From NCBI RefSeq assembly GCF_002575655.3, contig NC_053040.3, forward strand, positions 350,491,267 to 350,555,266: a DNA stretch of 64,000 nt. The letters are read 5' to 3'. The position numbers and the translations under genes were made by a program. The notes beneath the pieces were generated by a model, which searched no databases, had not been told where the DNA came from, and was given only the letters and a program-made list of their open reading frames with translations. Source of the stretch: Aegilops tauschii subsp. strangulata (Eukaryota; Streptophyta; Magnoliopsida; Poales; Poaceae). Positions 20,111-30,065 of this stretch are shown here, piece after piece; the stretch's first letter is position 1; every line of letters starts with the position of its first letter.

Positions 20111-20587
20111 GACAATTCGCACCTCATCACTACAGAGAGCCATGTCCCATTTTACTATATTACTATAAATGCATTCAAATACAACAAAAAAACAAAAAAA
20201 AATCGGGACAACAAACAGAACGTCTACAGTACCAAAACAATTTGCACTTCCCTCAACAATAAAAAAACAATGTGGGTTGTCTAGCATATGGACTAAATTT
20301 GAGTACATTTTCCCTGTTTGAATGGGATTGTACTCGGGTTAGTTATACAACCATCTAAATATTATCTTCACAACACATGACATGAATATAGGAGAAGTAA
20401 ATTCCTATATAAATACGAACTACATGTGCATACGATCTCAAATTCAAATATATGTATCCATTTTATGTTGAATTCAAATCATAGTACATGTATGCTCTAG
20501 CTAGATGTTCGGAATCTAAACCATGTATGATATACTACGTACAATGTGTTTAACACGCACAACCCACACACACAAACACCATTTAGA
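20111..20587. other. AT-rich DNA, nothing identified
   Basis: No coding, RNA or element signal is visible before the Helitron end at 20588. Confidence 0.4.
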
Positions 20588-20970
20588 CTAGTAAGGTACA
20601 CGTGCATTGCATGCATGAGATTTGGCTACCAAATTATGAATAAATACCATATTATAACATGTAAGCTTCGAGTCATATATGCATGTTGTAGATGTTCGTT
20701 TAATTCTTATAGTTCATTTCATTCAAAATCATCTAGTTTTTATAAGAAAGCTAATCTATTTTAAGATTCATGGAATTGTGAGTTGTAAGGCATAAAGTAA
20801 AAACAAATAATGGCAAATCATGTAGAAAATCATTTGGGCGATTCTGATATGGAAGATTCTAGAACAAAGAAGAAGTGCTTGTGTTTTGAGGTTTGTGCAT
20901 TATGCTTAAGTTCAACCATGGAGTCTTCTAGATTGTACATGTGGAAAAATCTGGTGGAATCTAGATGATA
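20588..20970 (-). mobile_element. Helitron 3' end, left arm of an inverted repeat
   Basis: On the minus strand the sequence ends GCATGCAATGCACGTGTACCTTA then CTAG (20591-20588) and host T: hairpin, short spacer and CTAG, as in a Helitron 3' terminus. The arm is the inverted copy of 22095-22783. The 5' TC end was not located. Confidence 0.65.
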
Positions 20971-22094
20971 TCCAACGGCCAGTAGTGCTCAAATTTGCCA
21001 TCTCTGCACCATCGGATTGGCCTCATCCAACGACCATCTTTCAAAGTTAAAGTTATCCGCACACTATATAAAAAATAAAAAATATAATATATATCTATAG
21101 GGGTATAGATATAGATATGTGATGCAAAAGACGCCCATCATCTCCAATTAGAATAGTGTGTCCATGCACGGATGCAATGTGGCCAAACGATGTCTGCCAT
21201 CGGTATCTCAAATTCAAGTCAGTCTGACCTTGTTCAATGTGTATACAGTACAACATGCTCATTTCCAAACCACACCGTGCATATCTCAGTTATATTCATG
21301 CATGCATGGGTTTCAAACATCATGATCTCTTATTCAAATATTTGAATTCAACTTTACATTGATTATGACCTCACCTAGTCTTTTACACCCACACAGTCGT
21401 CTTCTCTTTATAATTGTATCACTAACTTTCTCTCGTGCATGCACACACACACACTACTAGTCGGCATTATCCATCACACACATGCAATCTTTTTCTTCAG
21501 GTCGGTCTCCCATGCATGCACACACACACCTCCCCCTCTCCATCATATTGGGCATTCTTTATCTCTCACGTGCATGCGCAACAATCGATGTTCCTCTATG
21601 TGTGTGTATATATAGCTAGGTCTTTCACAGTTTTCCACACAAACTGATCGATCTATATATCTAGTGAGGTCTCACCCTCTTTCCCACGTCCACATCGATC
21701 AATCTATACCTCTCTATATAGGATCACATAGCTAATACACCCACATTAATTATATATCCAACGTCCCCCTCTCATCATCCATGCTTTCCGTTTCATCTCT
21801 CAGTCGCGCGCACAGTGGCGAAGACAGGGGGCAGCAAGGGCCCTGCCCCCCCTAATATCACTATATATCGAGGCTAATATGAATGTGATCATTATACAAT
21901 TACTAGTAAAATGGTTTAAGTTGATGAATTGGCCCTCCTCGTAAAGGATTAGCAATGCTTGTCCCCCTAGCTCATTTATTTTTCATGGCTCCACCACTGC
22001 GCGCAACAGCGCACGTTCTCGCCCCTCTCTTTAAATATCGATCTCGCACTTGTGCACTCCTTCATAGTCTCCCTCCACTTGGCCCCTTGCACCA
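20971..22094. other. Spacer between inverted Helitron arms
   Basis: About 1.1 kb of AT-rich DNA with CACACA and TATATA tracts and repeated CATGCATG motifs, plus one small hAT-like MITE. No gene seen. Confidence 0.5.
21813..21999. mobile_element. Small hAT-like MITE
   Basis: Ends CAGTGGCGAAG and CTCCACCACTG form imperfect terminal inverted repeats. The flanks are both CGCGC-rich and allow a 7-8-bp target duplication (GCGCGCA). At 187 bp it has no coding capacity. Confidence 0.55.
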
Positions 22095-22783
22095 TCTTCT
22101 AGCCCCCCACCGGATTTTGCCACATGTACAATCTAGCAGACTCCATGGTTGAACTTAAGCATAATGCACAAACCTCACAACACAAGTGCTTCTCCTTTGT
22201 TCAAGAATCTTCCATATCATAACTGCCCAAACTTTTTTTCTAGTTGAATTGCCATTATTTGTTTTTACTTTATGCTTTATAATGCACAATTCCGTGAATC
22301 CTAAAATAGATTAAGGGCTTCTTTGATTCAAAGGATTCTCAAAGGAATTTTGGAGGATTCTAATCCTTAGGAATTTTTCCTATCTTGGTTGTTTGATTCG
22401 TTGGATTGTAAACCATAGGAATTTTTCCATAAGATTCATTTGCACTAGATTTCATAGGAAACATCCCATCCACTCAAACCTCTTTGAAAGAATATTGCGT
22501 TTTTTCTATGCACAATCAAACACTCGTGCAATCCTGTAGGATTCAAGACGACATTCCACTCTAATCCAATGTTTTCCTATTCCCGCGTTTTGGAAATCCT
22601 ACGAATCAAAGAGGCCCTAGATTTTTTATAAAAACTAATTGATTTTGAATGAGATGAACTATAAGAATTAAATGAAGGTCTACATCAGGCATATATGACT
22701 CAGAGCTTACATGCTATAGTGTGGTATTTATTCATAATTTGGTTGCCAAATCTGATGCGTGCAATGCACGTGTACCTTACTAG
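22095..22783 (+). mobile_element. Helitron 3' end, right arm of an inverted repeat
   Basis: The plus strand ends with GCGTGCAATGCACGTGTACCTTA and CTAG at 22780-22783, followed by host T. It matches the reverse complement of 20588-20970, apart from the 303-bp MITE at 22315-22617 that is present only in this arm. Confidence 0.65.
22315..22617. mobile_element. Tourist/Harbinger-like MITE, 303 bp
   Basis: Terminal inverted repeats GGGCTTCTTTGATTC and GGGCCTCTTTGATTC (right end, complemented) match at 14 of 15 bases. Flanks are TAA and TAG, consistent with a 3-bp TWA duplication. The other arm of the inverted repeat is uninterrupted at this point, so it is a real insertion. Confidence 0.75.
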
Positions 22784-23385
22784 TACTTTGTGTATGTGCA
22801 AAACACGTAAATTAGAATTCCAATGGCACGCTACACAGTGTCTCTCTTACAGTTCATGAAGCCACGTGGCACATGTGGAGGCGTTGTCGGGACCTCCTTG
22901 TGTGGATTGACCACAGTGACGTGTTGCAGGTTCCAGAAGAATGTACTCGTCCTCTCTGAGGCACACTGGCGGTACATGCACGAAGCAAAGATGTGCGCGC
23001 ACGCCACGCACGCACTCATTCCCTCGCACGCACACGCGGGTACATGGGGGGACGCATTTTTGTACGAAGATCCACCCCATGTGATAATTTGACGCATGTA
23101 AAGTCCTTCACTTCATTGATGGTCAATTAATACATCGCATGCAAATTGAGTGGACGTGAGGGCGGAAGAAAGACATTACTACTCCACTGCGCGCATGCGA
23201 GTAGTTAAATCATGGGTTGCTACTTCCATTGGTCTCCTTCGTATTTTGTGCCAATTTTTGACCATATTTGTAAGTAACATAATATTTATGTATGTCATAA
23301 AAAGTGGCACAAAAAAAGGGCGCCAATAAACCAGGATGCAGGCAGCATGATCATTTTTTGCCAGGGCTACTGTTGGTGGCCTTTG
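22784..23385. other. Intergenic, nothing identified
   Basis: No convincing gene. It includes repeated GCACGC motifs near 23000 and leads into the promoter of the ORF at 23490. Confidence 0.4.
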
Positions 23386-23395
23386 TATTTAAATA
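23386..23395 (+). promoter_or_regulatory. TATA-like box
   Basis: TATTTAAATA lies 95 bases upstream of the ATG at 23490 and is the best core-promoter candidate for that gene. Confidence 0.45.
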
Positions 23396-23489
23396 TGGAT
23401 GGAGTGGAGTAGTACTATCTTTATCTTAGCCTCGTAGGGCTCTCCCAGTGCCTAGGCTCGCCTCCCCGCCTCGCCCATCGGATCCCGCA

Positions 23490-24032
23490 ATGGAGGATCC
23501 CGCCATGGATAATCCCTTAGATCCCAGGATCCCGCGGGCTGCCCTCTCGCTGCGGCCCGCAGCAATGCCGCCTTTGAGCGAAACCCACATGTGTTTTAGA
23601 GGGGATCCAATGCTCTGGAATCACAAATCGGTGGCACCAGAGGACATGCCAGGGCCGCGTTTCAGGTGGTGGGCAACAAGGGCAAATCGGACCGAGGAAG
23701 CGTCGCATCGATTGGAGAGAAGTTCCAAGGAGTTGCGCCTAGCGCAGCACAAGGCGGGGGCACAAGTCGATCTCAGGGGAGAGATGCTGAGGGATGTCAG
23801 CATCTGGCAGCGTCGCGTTGATTTCGAGCTAGGGCTAATGGCAGAGATCATATTCACGGAGTCGACTGCGGAGGAAAGAACGCGCATGCCTGCGCAATGG
23901 CATGAGCAGCCGGTGCAACTGTTCAAATGGGCGGTAGGAGAAGCCAAATACCGGGACCAGTTGCGGCAGCGCCGCTGGGCATGCATCGTAGGTGAGGTGA
24001 GCTGCCCTCCTTCCCCGCCAGCGATGCAGTGA
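23490..24032 (+). CDS. Orphan 180-aa protein
   Basis: A single-exon frame of 181 codons starts at the first in-frame ATG after a TATA-like box. The context CCCGCAATGGAGG is acceptable, and a second in-frame Met follows five codons later. The N terminus is Pro-rich. The centre has FRGDPMLWNHKSVAPEDMPG and RFRWWATRANR, and the rest is charged and helical (EASHRLERSSKELRLAQHKA), with Trp-rich ends. No signal peptide or membrane segment is visible. I do not recognise the family. Length, promoter placement and amino-acid variety argue for a real gene rather than a chance frame, possibly grass-specific. It lies 0.65 kb upstream of another plus-strand gene. Confidence 0.5.
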   Translation: MEDPAMDNPLDPRIPRAALSLRPAAMPPLSETHMCFRGDPMLWNHKSVAPEDMPGPRFRWWATRANRTEEASHRLERSSKELRLAQHKAGAQVDLRGEMLRDVSIWQRRVDFELGLMAEIIFTESTAEERTRMPAQWHEQPVQLFKWAVGEAKYRDQLRQRRWACIVGEVSCPPSPPAMQ

Positions 24033-24599
24033 CCTAGTCGGTTGCTGCTACAGTGAACTTGCAACGCCATGTCAGTTTGCAACCTTGACAATCACTCCAT
24101 CTATATGTATTGTATTCCTGTGAAAATACTTGGTCGTTTGGAAAAAGATGGTAATTGATTTATCACTAGTTTTAGAATGGTTGGTCGTGACAATCAACCG
24201 AAGCCACAACAAGAAGTCTCGATCACGTAATACTTCACGGTCGGTCGCACCAACAGACGGTCGGTCGCACCCATGTCTCACCGAAGGGACACGCATCGGC
24301 TTGGTCTGACATGTATGACCAGTTACATCACTGACTTGTGCGACCGCATTTGAGCAGTGTAGTACTCCCTCTATCTCAATTTACAACTCTTGCACGTATA
24401 CCTATCATTCCACTAAACTCATCGGGAGACGTTTCGGGCCTCGAAACCAAAACCATCAATTAATATTTACCTTGTTCCCATCACATTCCAAAGTACTAGT
24501 GCTACAATTAAGTGCAAGCCTGCTCACACCTACTAGTACGTACCAAACCTGAACATGTTCCCACTATGCAGGTTTTAGTACTAGTGCTAGTACTTAGGT
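24033..24599. other. Intergenic with a Stowaway remnant
   Basis: A half Stowaway end (TACTCCCTCTATCTC) is at about 24363-24377. A repeated CGGTCGCACC motif occurs near 24240-24270. No gene seen. Confidence 0.4.
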
Positions 24600-24607
24600 T
24601 ATAAAAA
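24600..24607 (+). promoter_or_regulatory. TATA box
   Basis: TATAAAAA lies 78 bases upstream of the ATG at 24678. It is followed by a CT-rich leader (CTTCTTCTTCGTCTG), a classic plant arrangement. Confidence 0.65.
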
Positions 24608-24677
24608 GGGGAACTACCTAACTGAAAATTACTCTACCTTCCTCCTCATAAGTCCTTCTTCTTCGTCTGTCCTTGCC

Positions 24678-25390
24678 ATGGCCGGTGTGCAGAGCTCTTG
24701 GTCGAGAACTACTCTAAACAAGGGAGCGGCAACCAAGGCTGCGGAAAAAAGAGGGTTCGCCGCCACGCAGAGACCTTGAAAGATCTCTCACGGGTAGGCG
24801 ATGGCTCCCAGGAGCGCCCTAGCCGCGGAGGCGAACATGCCGAGCTGGCGGCGTTGGAGTCGTTATCCCTCGACGGCATGCCCGATCAGCTCAATAAGCA
24901 CCTCAATAAGCAGAAGGACTTCATCCACGGCTTGGTGAAGCTGCTGAAGAAGAGCCTCGACAACATGCCCGCTGAGCTCAATGAGCTGGGGGAGTTGACC
25001 CTCGGCTTGGTGATGCTGCTGAAGAAGAGCGTTGCCTTGGAGAAAAAGGCGACCGGCGAAATCCTGCAACTTCAGGAGGACAAGGCGAAGCTCTGCCACG
25101 AGCTCGACTTGCTGAAGGAGGAGAACGCTGGATGGAAGAAGCTGCATGAGAATAGTAGTTCCTCGATGAAGATGCTGCAGGCCCTCGTCATGGAACAGAA
25201 GGAGGAGTTCGTGAAGCTTTGCATCGAGCACCCGGATGCTGTCAAGGTACGTAATGCGGCTGTGGAACAGATGATGAAGGCTCGCTTTGAGAAATCCTGC
25301 GGCATGGACATAATGAAGAAGATGGCGGAGGAGATGCGCAAGATGGAGCTTGTGGAGGCCATGAAGAAGCAGTTACGACTCCGCGGCTAG
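24678..25390 (+). pseudogene. Helical-repeat protein with an early frameshift
   Basis: The ATG at 24678-24680 in the context GCCATGGCC begins MAGVQSSWSRTTLNKG but stops after about 33 codons. A second frame, open from 24698 to the stop at 25390, encodes about 230 residues of clearly protein-like sequence. It has two related helical repeats (LDGMPDQLNKHLNKQKDFIHG and MPAELNELGELTLGLVMLL, each followed by LLKKS), then a Glu/Lys/Met-rich coiled coil. It has no start of its own near the TATA box. A one-base indel between 24680 and 24698 would explain both observations. A shorter product could begin at an in-frame Met near 24878. Family not recognised. Confidence 0.55.
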
Positions 25391-25598
25391 CAACCCTTCA
25401 TGTAGTGGGAGCAGTGCCCCAGACTTGTGTGTGCGTCTTTCTTTTTTTTTGGGGGTGATAATCTTGCTTCTTCTTTTGCTCCTCTGTTTCTTCTTTTGCT
25501 TCGGGTGTTTCGCCGCACGTGTCACGTTCTCTGCGAGGCATGAATAGAACAATGCTAACAATGAGATGACTAGCAAATTAGATCATTTTTTATCGCCA

Positions 25599-26110
25599 CT
25601 AGCAAGATGCCCGTGCATTGCACAGAACATCAAGATGCATTTTTTTTACAAAACACCTGTTGTGATTGACCCATGCAGGAGTAATCCCATGTGTAAAAAC
25701 TGATGATATCTCGAGAATTTTATCGGAAAAATGGTATCTCGAGAATTTCATAAAAAATTGATATCTCGAGAAAGATGCGAGATAAGGTGAGGAGGAGTGG
25801 GGTGTGGTGGTGACTGGTGGTCGGACTGGGCGGAGGCATGGGGATGGACGGCGCCGGCAGGCAGCAGCGGCCACCATGCTAGATTGTTCCAGAGACTTCC
25901 TTTCTTAATTGCTCAGCAATGAGGTTGTGGGCGATAAGGATGAACGAGGCAAGGCCTTATCTATAAATGTGGAGAGAGGTGCGGGTACCTTTGGCAATAT
26001 TGTCACAGTTTGCTTTCTATCCGTCAGATATAGATCGGACGGTCTATATTACAAGATGGCAGGCACACCATCATCACCAACTCGGTTTTTATAAGAGTAG
26101 AGAGTAGAGA
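25599..26110 (-). mobile_element. Non-autonomous Helitron, second copy, 512 bp
   Basis: Same family as 2799-3298. The minus-strand 5' end TCTCTACTCTCTACTCTTATAAAA has a short duplication of TCTCTAC. The 3' hairpin CTGTGCAATGCACGG is followed by GCATCTTG and CTAG at 25602-25599, with flanking A and T. It inserted about 200 bp downstream of the gene at 24678-25390. Confidence 0.8.
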
Positions 26111-26249
26111 TATGGCACTGGGCTGCCGTGTTCCGTGCTCCTCCGTCTTACTCCAGCGGAAAACTTGAGTATACCGCACGGTTCTTTGCTCCTCCTCAGG
26201 TCGCCGGCACATTTATACGAGCAGTCAAATCACAAGGCCCCACCTTCCA

Positions 26250-26398
26250 GCAGTAATGAGCCATCAAATCAAAAAGGCCCTCGCCTCTCTTGAAACCGAC
26301 CTAGCTAGACTGCCCCGCCCTCTAGCAGTAATGAGCTGTCAAATCACAAAGGCCCCCGCCTCTCTTGAAACCGACCTAGCTAGACTGCCCCACCCTCT
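26250..26398. repeat. 75-bp tandem duplication
   Basis: Two adjacent copies of a unit containing AGCAGTAATGAGC and GACCTAGCTAGACTGCCCC, about 95 percent alike by eye. Confidence 0.85.
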
Positions 26399-26787
26399 AG
26401 CCTTTTAAAAAATGTATACTTTTGTACAGTAGTAGGATTGATGGATTGCGCCATGGAGCAAAACTAACAAGATGAAATTAAAGAAAAAAGGTGGTACATA
26501 TAGAGAGCGCTCGTCGCCAAATTATTCATATAGTACTATTAAAAAAGCTAGTACGTGCTTAAATGGGGTGCTAAATTCTATTAAAGAAATTAGCATACCT
26601 ATTTAATTCTTGGGTTCTTATTATGTATGCCACTAGTTGTGTATCACTACTCAGTTTTGCCATTAGAAGTTACAACTACTCAAAAATGCAATTAAATATC
26701 TCAAAAATGCCATCGTTAAGTTAGATGTTTGCTCAAAAATGCCACTAGACATTGTTATTTTCATGTCAAACCCGTTGACCATGTTAC
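26399..26787. other. AT-rich, degenerate repeats
   Basis: Contains several CTCAAAAATGCCA-like motifs at 26670-26750, spaced 20-30 bases. No gene seen. Confidence 0.4.
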
Positions 26788-28371
26788 TGCTACCTCTTGA
26801 GCATGCGTTGGTTTTCCCTTGAAGAGGAAAGGGTGGTGCAGCAAAGTAGCGTAAGTATTTCCCTCAGTTTTTGAGAACTAAGGTATCAATCCAGTAGGAG
26901 ACTACACGCAAATCGCCTAGTACCTGCACAAACAATCAAGAACCTTGCAACCAACGCGATAAAGGGGTTATCAATCCCTTCATGGCCACTTGCAAAAGTG
27001 AGATCTGATAAAGATAATAAGATAAATATTTTTGGTATTTTTGTTGTATAGATTGGAAAATAAAGATTGCGAAATAAATAGTAAATTAGAATTGTAGATT
27101 GGAAACTTATATGATGTAAAGTAGACCCGGGAGCCATAGGTTTCACTAGTAGCTTCTCTCAAGATAGCATATATTACGGTGGGTGAACAAATTACTGCCG
27201 AGCAATTGATAGAAAAGCGCATAGTTATGATGATATCTAAGGCAATGATCATGAATATAGGCATCACGTCCGTGTCAAGTAGACCGAAACGATTCTGCAT
27301 CTACTGCTATTACTCCACAAATCGACCGCTATCCAGCATGCATCTAGAGTATTAAGTTCATAATAACGAAGTAACGCATTAGGCAAGATGACATGATGTA
27401 GAGGGATAAACTCAAGCAATATGATATAAACCCCATCTTTTTATCCTCGATGGAAACAATACAATATGTGTCGTTTCCCTTTCTGTCACTGGGATCGAGC
27501 ACCGCAAGATTGAACCCAAAGCTAAGCACTTCTCCCATTGCAAGAAAGATCAATCTAGTAGGCCAAACTAAACCGATAATTCGAAGAGACTTGCAAAGAT
27601 ATCAAATCATGCATATAAGAATTCAGAGAATAATCAAATAATATTCATAGATAATCAAGTTCATAAACCCACAATTCATTGGATCTCGGCAACACACCGC
27701 AAAAGAGTATTACATCCAATAGATCTCCAAGAACATCGAGGAGAACTTTGTATTGAGATCCAAAGAGAGAGAAGAAGCCATCTAGCTAATAACTATGGAC
27801 CCGAAGGTCTGTGGTAAACTACTCACACATCATCAGAGAAGCTATGGTGTTGATGTAGAAGCCGTCCGTGATCGAACCCCCCTTCGGCAGATCGCCGGAA
27901 AAGGCCCCAAGATGGGATCTCATGGGTACAGAAGGTTGAGGTGGTGGAAAAGTGGTTTCGTGGCTCCCCTAGATTTTTTCAGGGTATAAGAGTATATATA
28001 AGCGAAAGAAGTAGATCAGTGGAGCTACGAGAGGCCCATGAGGGTGGGGGGCACGCCTACCCCCTGGGCGCGCCCTCCTACCTCGTGTCCGCCTCGTTGC
28101 TTCCTTGACTTCCACTCCAAGTCTCCTGGATTGCGTTTGTTCCAAAAAATATCTTCGCGAAGGTTTCGTTCCGTTTGGATTCCGTTTGATATCCCTTTTT
28201 TGCGAAACACTTAAATAGGCAAAAAAAACAACAAATTGCACTGGGCCTTCGGTTAATAGGTTAGTCCCAAAAATAATATAAAAAGGTATATTAATGCCCA
28301 TTAAACATCCAAAACAGATAATATAATAGCATGGAACAAGAAAAATTTATAGATACATTGGAGATGTATCA
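26788..28371 (-). mobile_element. Solo LTR (Gypsy, Athila-like family), 1584 bp
   Basis: On the minus strand it runs from TGATACATCTCC (28371) to AAGAGGTAGCA (26788). A perfect 5-bp duplication GTTAC flanks it (26783-26787 and 28372-28376). There is no internal region or second LTR, so it arose by recombination between LTRs. It is collinear with, but diverged from, the LTR at 30066-31532. Confidence 0.9.
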
Positions 28372-28594
28372 GTTACATGACAAAAGCAAGCCGATTCTCA
28401 CAATGATAAGTGTGGCCCCACTTGTCAGGAGTAACCAAGCGAATAATTTTACAGGAAAATAAGAACGCTGTTGGGATCAAGTAGGCCCCACACTTTATTT
28501 TACTGTAGTGAGATAGAGGGAGAGCTGGCATGTTGGTCCATCGGTATTTATGTCATTATAACATGGAAAAAGATATTTGAGTCACAATAATGGT

Positions 28595-28890
28595 GTCCAG
28601 CACAACACACCCCTCAAATAAAACTAAGCACCCTGAAATTCTTTGACAAAACTAAGCACCCTGAAATTCTTTGACAACTAAACTGCTGGCTATATGATGT
28701 TGGCCATATATATTGTACGTATATAATGTGAAGAAACGAGTGGTAGTACTATACCAACTAAAAGATGAACTGTAAGAAATACTAGTATGTACGTACTGAA
28801 GAGTTAAAGTAACGAGAAGAACATAACATAGTTCTGCTGGGGGCTCAGCACAACACACCCCTCAAATAAAACTAAGCACACCTGAGATTA
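28595..28890. repeat. Short direct repeats downstream of the exonuclease-like gene
   Basis: A CAGCACAACACACCCCTCAA-type block occurs at about 28598 and 28848. A 30-base AAAACTAAGCACCCTGAAATT-type unit is duplicated in tandem at 28618-28677. These lie in the likely 3' UTR of the minus-strand gene ending at 28953. Confidence 0.75.
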
Positions 28891-28952
28891 AACTAAGCAA
28901 CTAATCCGGTAGACACTGCATTAGAACCACCATGAGCAACGACACTGCCACC

Positions 28953-29672
28953 TTACTCGGAGTCCTCGTCCACGTCCTCGACTTCGTCCTTGTCCCTCTT
29001 CCTCTTGGCAGATACTTCTTTGCTTGAACCGCACACTTGGCTCTTGCTCTTCATCCAACCCTTGTAGATATTGAAACTACGGTAGCCATCCATTGCAGCA
29101 TAGTGGATGTGATCTATATCTAGTACATTCCACTGCCATGCACGATGAAACGTGTGTGGAGGTTTCTTCAGTTTACCGTACGAAGGATGAACCATGGTTC
29201 CTGCCAGGGTCAGCATTGAAGGCTGATCACGGGAGGGCACCATCCCATTATTCTGGAGGTCGAAGGGGTTGCCTACAACGAGGCCTATCCGATCCAGGAC
29301 TCTTCTGTCATTCGTAAAGTCTATAGTAACGAATTTGACTAAGCCTCCCTTGAGGAAGTTCTTAAATTCCTCGCACTCAACGTCGGCATGGCATATGTGG
29401 TAGACCAAGCATAAGTCATGCACGCAAACCTGGATCACGGCGGGCTTCATCTTCTCTTCCTCCTTTAGATTCTTCTCTTTGTCCAGGGTTGTGGTGTACT
29501 GAACATCTAGCCCAGCAACCCACTCATCATTTGAGTTTCCCAACATGCGTCTGAAGCGAGCAAGGCATCCTTTCACCGTCGCGGAAGAACGGGTGTAGAT
29601 GACGTCAAACTCATCACCGGTGATGGTTCTAACCTTGTACTCACCGCTGATCATGGAGATTTGGGACGCCAT
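28953..29672 (-). CDS. WRN/DnaQ-like 3'-5' exonuclease domain protein, 239 aa
   Basis: An intact single-exon frame starts at ATG 29670-29672. The order of motifs fits a DEDDy exonuclease of the plant Werner-like type. Motif I region is EWVAGLDVQYTT, then AVIQVCVHDLCLVYHICHAD, then motif II VKFVTIDFTNDRRVLDRIG, then motif III region HIHYAAMDGYRSFNIYKGW. The C terminus is a basic then acidic tail (KRKRDKDEVEDVDED), possibly nuclear. The canonical DxE of motif I reads DVQ, so the Glu is replaced by Gln. The family normally uses that Glu for metal binding, so catalysis is probably weak or absent. Length is close to that of other plant members. It could be a nucleic-acid-binding paralogue. Confidence 0.75.
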   Translation of the reverse strand: MASQISMISGEYKVRTITGDEFDVIYTRSSATVKGCLARFRRMLGNSNDEWVAGLDVQYTTTLDKEKNLKEEEKMKPAVIQVCVHDLCLVYHICHADVECEEFKNFLKGGLVKFVTIDFTNDRRVLDRIGLVVGNPFDLQNNGMVPSRDQPSMLTLAGTMVHPSYGKLKKPPHTFHRAWQWNVLDIDHIHYAAMDGYRSFNIYKGWMKSKSQVCGSSKEVSAKRKRDKDEVEDVDEDSE

Positions 29673-30065
29673 GGATTTGGGAGGAGGGTTAGGATTAGTG
29701 GAACTGGCGCAATGTGAAAGAACGGGACGACTAGGAGCGAACTACCGTAATGTTAAAGGATGTCCGGGGACGAGTAGGAGCGAACTGCCAGCGGTTTTTT
29801 GATTGTAAAAATGCTGAGTGGGGCGTGCGAACGGCAGGGTAGTGGCTTGCCTGGTGGATAAATGGATTGATGCACAGTACTATGGAGGCCCAATTAGATG
29901 TCATGTCTATTCGACGCCCAATTAAATGGCTTTCGATGTCATGTCAAACGTCGGGAAAATTACAGGTGATACAAAGCTTTCCATTCTCCCATGATACGGG
30001 CTTCCGAGAGCATTTGGATCTGAGATCGAACGGTTGCATGGCGTGATTCTAGACCTATGGGTGAA
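29673..30065. other. Upstream region of the exonuclease-like gene
   Basis: Should hold the minus-strand promoter. No clear TATA box seen. A 13-base AGGAGCGAACTNC motif occurs twice (29731 and 29776). Confidence 0.4.

Noticed and set aside
20588..22783. A single large MITE or Mutator-like element defined by the inverted repeat
   Set aside because: The outer ends carry the hairpin-CTAG-T structure of Helitrons and there is no clear target duplication, so two Helitron ends fit better.
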